Shown here: in pieces, positions 55,715 through 59,839 of the stretch
Layout: each line of letters begins with the position of its first letter
How positions within the stretch are numbered: position 1 is the stretch's first letter
NCBI RefSeq assembly: GCF_018613065.1
Contig: NZ_JAGGQW010000043.1
Coordinates: forward strand, 1-59,839
Direction of reading: 5' to 3'
From: Bacillus sp. ISL-7
GTDB taxonomy: Bacteria; Bacillota; Bacilli; Bacillales_B; DSM-18226
DNA: 59,839 bases
Made by a program: the position numbers and the translations under genes
Notes under the pieces: generated by a model
The model's database searches: none
What the model was told of the DNA's origin: nothing
The model's input: the letters and a program-made list of their open reading frames with translations, nothing else

Positions 55715-56305
55715 ATGAAAAAGCAGCTTCCACCTGGCCAATTCGAAACAGAAAAATGGCCAATACTGCACACAGGGGATGTTCCCGAGTTTAATGAAAT
55801 CACATGGGATTTCAGACTTTTTGGTGAGGTGAAGGAAGAAAAGTCCTTATCCTATAAGGAAATCATGGAGCTTCCAAAGACCATATCAAGCGTTAACATG
55901 CATTGTGTTACCACCTGGTCTAAATTTGATACAACTTTTGAAGGAATTGCACTTAGAGAGTTATTGAAATTTGTTGAAATTAATGAAGGTGTAAAATACA
56001 TTAAAATTTACGGATACTACAATGGGGACAGATTTGGTTATTCTGCAAACCTGCCGCTAGAGCCTTTATTAGGGGACGATTCTTTGTTTGTATACCGTTG
56101 GAAGGATAAAAATCATGATTGGCATGATATTGATCAAAAACATGGTTATCCACTAAGGTTTATTCCACCAGAAGTATTTTATCTATGGAAAGGCTCAAAG
56201 TGGGTTTCAGGGATTGAGTTTATGAAAGTAGACGAGGCTGGTTTTTGGGAAGAGCTTGGCTATTCGATGACAGCAAATCCATTTAAAGAAGAGCGGTACC
56301 GTTAA
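55715..56305 (+). CDS. Sulfite-oxidase-like molybdopterin oxidoreductase (YuiH-like)
   Basis: This 196-residue protein has only the molybdopterin-binding SUOX domain. It starts KKQLPPGQFETEKWPILHTG, and the Mo-ligand cysteine lies in NMHCVTTWSKFDTTFEGIAL. The later segments are YGYYNGDRFGYSANLPLEPL, HGYPLRFIPPEVFYLWKGSK and WVSGIEFM. It lacks a Tat signal and a dimerisation domain, like B. subtilis YuiH. It probably reduces or oxidises a small substrate with molybdenum cofactor in the cytoplasm. ATG 55715 matches the family start; an upstream ATG 55694 is in frame. Notably, MOSC-type molybdenum-cofactor genes in this window are all broken. Confidence 0.85.
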   Translation: MKKQLPPGQFETEKWPILHTGDVPEFNEITWDFRLFGEVKEEKSLSYKEIMELPKTISSVNMHCVTTWSKFDTTFEGIALRELLKFVEINEGVKYIKIYGYYNGDRFGYSANLPLEPLLGDDSLFVYRWKDKNHDWHDIDQKHGYPLRFIPPEVFYLWKGSKWVSGIEFMKVDEAGFWEELGYSMTANPFKEERYR

Positions 56306-56355
56306 CACAGGCTACGAAACAAAAAGGAGGGTGAGAAGTACTTAAACTTTTGATA

Positions 56356-56391
56356 CTTTGCTTCCAATAAAAAAGCAAGGCCATTTTTTTT
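56356..56391 (+). terminator. Probable terminator after the YuiH-like gene
   Basis: CTTTGCTT (56356-56363) pairs with AAGCAAGG (56373-56380), closing a 9-base loop, followed by a run of eight Ts. Confidence 0.6.
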
Positions 56392-56392
56392 G

Positions 56393-56418
56393 TAACGGTG
56401 CAGGTTAATGGAAGAAGA
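56393..56418. repeat. ACGGGGCAGGTTA-type repeat, copy 2 (diverged)
   Basis: GTAACGGTGCAGGTTAATGGAAG resembles the copies at 54793 and 58801 but has lost the left arm symmetry. Confidence 0.45.
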
Positions 56419-56554
56419 ATGGATTTTCAACTTCTGTCCACTGTTGACTTTGAATTAACTATTAGCTTTTACTAACAATGTAGATTAGTATCACCCTTTT
56501 AGGAACAAATATAAACTTAAATTTACCGAATGTTGGCTTATTCGTAGGATTTCA

Positions 56555-56765
56555 AATATGTACGGAGTACCAGATTCTTCAACATAAGGGCACGGACCCA
56601 TTAGTTTAGCATGATTGGCCTCCCACCCCTTGGATAGGCATGACGAAGGAATGATAGGGCATTGACCCGTTGAGACATGGAAGGGAAAGCCTCCAAGGGC
56701 GGCGTGGAGCACGTACTATATGGTAAAGTATGGAGTAATAATTTACTCCTCTATTTAACTATGCC
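56555..56765. ncRNA. Structured non-coding segment, possibly an insertion-sequence end or its RNA
   Basis: This stretch has no convincing coding frame but strong pairing potential. CCACCCCTTGGATAGGC (56623-56639) can pair with GCCTCCAAGGGCGGCGTGG (56689-56707), leaving a small bulge. Inside it GGGC-ATTGA-CCC forms another stem, and GGAGTAA/TTACTCC at about 56732-56749 adds a further one. Its GC content is well above that of the surroundings. An IS110-family transposase fragment lies 2.7 kb away. IS110-type elements carry long structured non-coding ends that encode bridge RNA, so this could be such a remnant. That is inference, and a different structured RNA is possible. Confidence 0.35.
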
Positions 56766-56822
56766 TTCAGGTAGCCATAATGATTTGAACTCATTTCAAT
56801 TTACCGTTTCACCTAACCGAAA

Positions 56823-56882
56823 GGTTATGAAATCCTGCGAATAAGCGAGTATTCGGGAGAAAATCGTATTAAACTGAGGGAG
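56823..56882. repeat. Perfect 60-bp direct repeat, copy 1
   Basis: Sixty bases starting GGTTATGAAATCCTGCG and ending AAACTGAGGGAG are identical to 57867-57926. In copy 2 the first part is the coding end (MVMKSCE, stop) of a small membrane protein; here it is detached from any gene. Confidence 0.95.
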
Positions 56883-56978
56883 TTGAATAAATTAAATGGG
56901 ATAAAAGATACACAAGTTATTCGAAAAAAGGTTAAGTAAGGAAGATTTGGCAAATCATAAGTAGAAGGAGGATTTGAA

Positions 56979-57254
56979 ATGAAATTTACTATTCGTATTT
57001 TCTTCAGGGAAAACTTTAATAATTCAATATTTGAAAGAGAGCTAAAAAAATCCTTAGAGGAAATTAGTGTATCTGTTACAAGTATTAATTTTAATCAATT
57101 TGAAGAAAAATACATACATAATAAAAGGAATATTATTGAGATAAATGTTGAAGTTAAAGGGGACTATATCGATTACAGAACCGTTTTTGGTTGTGTATTT
57201 TTAGTATTAGATGAACTTTCTTTAAATTTATCTGGATTAGATATAAATGAATAA
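56979..57254 (+). CDS. Small protein of unknown function (91 residues)
   Basis: ATG 56979 follows GAAGGAGG, a strong ribosome binding site. The product MKFTIRIFFRENFNNSIFER then EEKYIHNKRNIIEINVEVKG, ending LSLNLSGLDINE, is acidic and strand-rich with no signal or membrane segment. I recognise no family. It stands next to other small orphan genes, between duplicated fragments and IS remnants. That setting is common for orphan immunity genes of polymorphic toxins, but no toxin is visible, so the idea is only a suggestion. Confidence 0.6.
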   Translation: MKFTIRIFFRENFNNSIFERELKKSLEEISVSVTSINFNQFEEKYIHNKRNIIEINVEVKGDYIDYRTVFGCVFLVLDELSLNLSGLDINE

Positions 57255-57325
57255 TAGGCTTCCCTAAGTGCTTTGGTATTTTTAAATTTTCCCTTATAAA
57301 AAATTTGTTTTTTAAGGAGGAAATT

Positions 57326-57605
57326 ATGAAAGAATTTATTATTTCATATATAGAAGATAATGAAATTGGAAAAAGGAAATCCTCGTTGTAACGAAGACTT
57401 TCAATCATGCTATGAAGAGTATATTCAAAAATATCCAACCATGGTAGGTATTGTTCAGCAATTTGATGAAGAGCACGAAACCATAAATTTTCTCCGCCCT
57501 AACAATATTCAAATAGAAAAAGTTACTGACGAAATCTTCGAGGAAGAAGAGAAAAAAAGAGAAGTTTATGATGGATGGATGATATATATCCACATTTCAG
57601 ACTGA
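57326..57605 (+). pseudogene. Small unknown gene, apparently frameshifted (two overlapping frames)
   Basis: ATG 57326 behind AAGGAGG opens a 21-codon frame (MKEFIISYIEDNEIGKRKSS). It stops at 57391, while an overlapping frame from ATG 57360 gives 81 residues (CNEDFQSCYEEYIQKYPTMV, then an acidic EEEEKKREVYDGWMIYIHIS). The strong ribosome binding site belongs to the first frame and the long coding-like body to the second. A frameshift near 57360-57390, or a coupled pair, would explain this. No known family is recognised. Confidence 0.5.
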
Positions 57606-57690
57606 AGTGTTGACCATTTTGTCAATGCTGCAAAATTCATAGCTAAAAATTATCGAAAATCAGGCTGCTAAATTTGGTGGCTTTTCTGAA

Positions 57691-57888
57691 GTGCATAAAA
57701 ATCCGAACATAGAGCAGATTTATGAGAAACTATTTGGTTTGAATAAACAACTATTTTCTTATTGGTCCAGGAATATACTTTTTAAGACACAGTGGTGGAT
57801 AACTTTGGGGTTGTTAATAATTCCATGGATAATTGTGGGCGGATTGATTGTTATTCCTATATCTATGGTTATGAAATCCTGCGAATAA
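57691..57888 (+). pseudogene. N-terminal fragment of a small membrane protein (CBO0543-like)
   Basis: The frame reads KNPNIEQIYEKLFGLNKQLF then YWSRNILFKTQWWITLGLLI IPWII, and ends in MVMKSCE and a stop. A helix with a WW pair before a LIIPWI-type membrane segment is typical of CBO0543-family proteins, which normally continue with four more membrane helices. It is therefore probably truncated. Its last bases start the 60-bp direct repeat copy 2. Confidence 0.5.
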
Positions 57889-57926
57889 GCGAGTATTCGG
57901 GAGAAAATCGTATTAAACTGAGGGAG
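57867..57926. repeat. Perfect 60-bp direct repeat, copy 2
   Basis: Identical to 56823-56882, with starts 1,044 bp apart. The segment between the copies, holding the two small unknown genes, is thus flanked by direct repeats. Confidence 0.95.
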
Positions 57927-58195
57927 CGAAAGAAGTGGAATGAAAACCCATTTTCCTTAATCCTGCATTTGACAAAAAAATTTTCGATTATTTTTAAGTC
58001 GGTAAAATAACGAGGCAAGATGTAAAACTTAGAATTGAAAATAAAAGCAAGGGTATGCAAAACAACTTATCAGGTTCCGCAAGTTGTAATATTAAGTTTG
58101 TTTAGGGAATTTTAACCCTCGAAAAATCAATTTAAAAATGGAAATAGAAATTAAAAAAATTACAGTGGTATTCTAACTGGTTTGTCAACACTAAA
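57927..58195. other. Intergenic region without recognisable features
   Basis: AT-rich, with no frame above 40 codons that looks protein-like and no ribosome binding site in useful position. It ends at the IS3 remnant. Confidence 0.5.
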
Positions 58196-58548
58196 CTAGA
58201 CAACTTTTTTAAGGTGTTCCTTTTTGTACTCAATAGGGCTTAAATATCCAAGCGTTCCGTGAATTCTGATGTGATTAAACCAATGAACATAATCATCCAA
58301 TTCTAACTTTAACTGTTCCAAACTATCAAAATACATTCCTTTGACGAATTCCGTTTTAATAATTTTAAATGTAGCTTCCGCAACTGCATGGTGCAGCCCT
58401 TCATGCTTAATGAACGCTTGATATTAAATGTGTCTAGTGCTTCATCAATGGTTTTGTTTTTAAATTCATTTCCTCGATCAGTGTGAAATAATTGAATTTG
58501 CCTTAAATCAGCTTTAATTGTCGATAAGGTTTGATAGACTAGTTGTGA
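58196..58548 (-). pseudogene. IS3-family transposase (OrfB) C-terminal remnant
   Basis: Read leftward: RSQLVYQTLSTIKADLRQIQ, LFHTDRGNEFKNKTIDEALD and FNIKRSLSMKG in one frame. A frameshift at about 58390 leads to AVAEATFKIIKTEFVKGMYF and LDDYVHWFNHIRIHGTLGYL, then SPIEYKKEHLKKVV and a stop. These are the second Asp motif (HTDRGNEF) and the C-terminal rve block with the catalytic Glu region (AVAEATFK) of the DDE integrase core, as in IS3/IS150 elements. The N-terminal half and OrfA are missing, so it cannot move by itself. Confidence 0.85.
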
Positions 58549-58800
58549 CCGCTTTAAAGAGGTGACACAGTTTTTGCTAGATAAATTGGGACACTTTTTT
58601 CCAGTAAGAGATGTGCATTTTTACATGGAGAGAGACGTAAATGATTGCCTTGGTTAATCAAGTAGACCCTTGTTTGACTGTTCTTGGAAATTAAATAATG
58701 TATGTTTTGGCAGTATCTTTATTAATCTTTATGAGTCGATACTCAAGAAGAAGTGTATATAAGCTAATATTTATACATAATTGTGAAGTTATGCTTGCTG
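58549..58800. other. Insertion-sequence scar and intergenic DNA
   Basis: GTGACACAGTTTTTGCTAG and TTGGGACACTTTTTT near 58560-58600 look like the edge or terminal-repeat region of an IS3-type element. The rest shows no gene. Confidence 0.35.
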
Positions 58801-58822
58801 CACTAACGGGGCAGGTTAGTGC
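58798..58822. repeat. ACTAACGGGGCAGGTTA repeat, copy 3, hairpin form
   Basis: GCACTAAC (58799-58806) and GTTAGTGC (58813-58820) are exact inverted arms around GGGGCA. This is the best-preserved of the three copies, about 55 bases before an unknown gene. Confidence 0.65.
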
Positions 58823-58873
58823 AAGAAGAAATGATATAATAATCCCAATAACCTTTATGAAAAGAGGGTGGAA

Positions 58874-59350
58874 ATGAGATACTTAGATGATTTGAAAATT
58901 AATTCTAAACCTATACAAAAAGAACTTGAATTTTTATTATCTGAATATAAAGTACAACCTGTCGGAAATGGCTATATTGATATGATAACAGCTAATGAAT
59001 TAGTAGTTGATTTTATAAATGAATTGACAAATAAGGATTTGGTTATCGAAGGCGTTACCTGGTGGTGTCATTGTACAGAAAAGTCAAAAGAAGTGTTAGC
59101 CTGTCCGCACGGAATGGGTGGACCAGTAAGTGCTTATTATGATGGCTGGTTTAGTGAAACTGAAATTCCAATGTTTTTACCTTTCAATGAACTAGAGAAC
59201 ATTACATTGAAGCGTACTGTTGATGATATTAAACCAATAAATGATGTAGTTATAAAATACATCAAAGAAGAGTTTCCGAAGAGTGATGTTTATATTGAAT
59301 GTTTAGTTCCAGCAATATGGCTTTTGGTTCCAGATGATTGGGAAAGATAG
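58874..59350 (+). CDS. Hypothetical protein (158 residues)
   Basis: ATG 58874 follows AGAGGGTGG. The product has KPIQKELEFLLSEYKVQPVG, the unusual aromatic/cysteine segment VTWWCHCTEKSKEVLACPHG, GGPVSAYYDGWFSE and a C-terminal VYIECLVPAIWLLVPDDWER. No signal peptide or membrane segment is present. I do not recognise a named family. The compact acidic composition and the orphan setting among IS remnants resemble immunity-type or contact-system accessory genes, but this is not evidence of function. The four-residue-scale WWCHC...CPHG pattern could bind a metal. Confidence 0.65.
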   Translation: MRYLDDLKINSKPIQKELEFLLSEYKVQPVGNGYIDMITANELVVDFINELTNKDLVIEGVTWWCHCTEKSKEVLACPHGMGGPVSAYYDGWFSETEIPMFLPFNELENITLKRTVDDIKPINDVVIKYIKEEFPKSDVYIECLVPAIWLLVPDDWER

Positions 59351-59486
59351 AAACCTTGTTGAACTATCCTGAAAATAGTAACGGGTAAAAGGGCATTTTT
59401 GGCAATACGAAACTAAACCCTATAAGATCCATTTTTTTTTTAAAAGATCCGGGTCTCGAATTTTAGCTATATTTTTTTGACCATAA

Positions 59487-59839
59487 TTACGCTATTGCTT
59501 CAACAGTTACTTTACAACCAAGAGTCTCTAATCGTTTGATAGATTGCTTGATCACGATTTCTTTCTTTCGTCGGTCAAAGTAATCTGCGCCCAACTCAAT
59601 ATAGGGTACTCTTCTGTTTAACATGTGATATGCAATTGTTAATATGGTATGTCCAACCGCAACTGCTGCGCGTTTTTTACCAACTCTTGCCGCCAAACGT
59701 TGGTATTGGGAAGATAGGTAGGTGTTTTTTGTCCTTGCTGCCGAATGTGCTGCTTCAACCAGTGCGGCTCGCAATTTTTTATTACCTTTTCTCGTTTTTC
59801 CGGACTTTTTTTTCGACTCCTTTCATTGTTCATTGCACC
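59487..59839 (-). pseudogene. IS110-family transposase, C-terminal fragment (continues past window)
   Basis: Read leftward, GKTRKGNKKLRAALVEAAHS and ARTKNTYLSSQYQRLAARVG, then KRAAVAVGHTILTIAYHMLN, form the Transposase_20 domain end of IS110-type recombinases. It contains the serine/alanine-rich helix (LRAALVEAAHSAART) and the ADYFDRR tail. Upstream, the matching frame (MNNERSRKKS) is offset by one base across an A8 run at about 59814. The gene is therefore frameshifted here, or the run is a sequencing/slippage site. The DUF4338-like N-terminal DEDD domain lies outside the window if present. Confidence 0.8.

Noticed and set aside
56491..56712. 73-codon minus-strand frame over the structured segment
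   Set aside because: No ribosome binding site and an unlikely composition; base pairing of the DNA explains the sequence better.

Overview
The window looks like a piece of a Bacillaceae chromosome (Bacillus sensu lato). It is AT-rich and uses strong AGGAGG-type ribosome binding sites with frequent TTG/GTG starts. Several gene neighbourhoods match Bacillus operons: bioWAFD(B)I, a urease operon of the ureABCEFGD-ureH type, a glutaminase/glutamine-sensor locus, a CwlJ-type germination hydrolase, YfmQ, YuiH and YdbC. No rRNA, tRNA or CRISPR array was seen.

Layout. 1-3.3 kb: end of a sugar ABC permease, a xylulokinase and a PfkB sugar kinase. 3.7-4.2 kb: an acyl-CoA thioesterase. 4.3-10.5 kb: a glutamine/glutamate island with a sensor kinase (its response regulator reduced to a stub), glutaminase, glutamate dehydrogenase, a 46-residue small protein and an AgcS-type symporter. 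10.9 kb: a two-CBS protein. 11.4-16.9 kb: a biotin operon with a BirA-type operator, in which bioB is reduced to about 34 recognisable codons while bioW, A, F, D and I are intact. 17-24 kb: a complete urease operon with nickel and urea transporters. 24-28.4 kb: a MocR regulator with a divergent DMT exporter, thioredoxin and LysR. 26.5-32.9 kb is also a zone of decay: MOSC fragments, a broken GMC dehydrogenase cassette and a duplicated segment of about 185 bp. 32.9-39 kb: a six-gene catabolic operon (metal-dependent amidohydrolase, D-glucosaminate-6-phosphate ammonia-lyase-like enzyme, KDPG-type aldolase, PfkB kinase, GntR regulator, GntP permease). 39-52.4 kb: mostly housekeeping or accessory single genes (purine permease, second glutaminase, Mqo, GMC oxidoreductase, MATE, CwlJ). 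52.5-59.8 kb: a low-density accessory end with a sigma-factor/FtsW deletion scar, small orphan genes, a perfect 60-bp direct repeat, REP-like hairpins, an unexplained structured non-coding stretch, and IS3 and IS110 transposase remnants.

How the genes fit together. Two glutaminases, glutamate dehydrogenase, urease and a predicted amino-sugar-acid ammonia-lyase all release ammonia, so much of the window is organised around nitrogen scavenging. The biotin operon can still make dethiobiotin, but its own final step is gone. The catabolic operon at 33-39 kb is the best candidate for a partly undescribed pathway. It resembles D-glucosaminate degradation, but a GntP permease and a kinase stand where a PTS would be expected, and an amidohydrolase is added upstream.

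All functional calls rest on reading the sequence and on recall of families; no database search was run.
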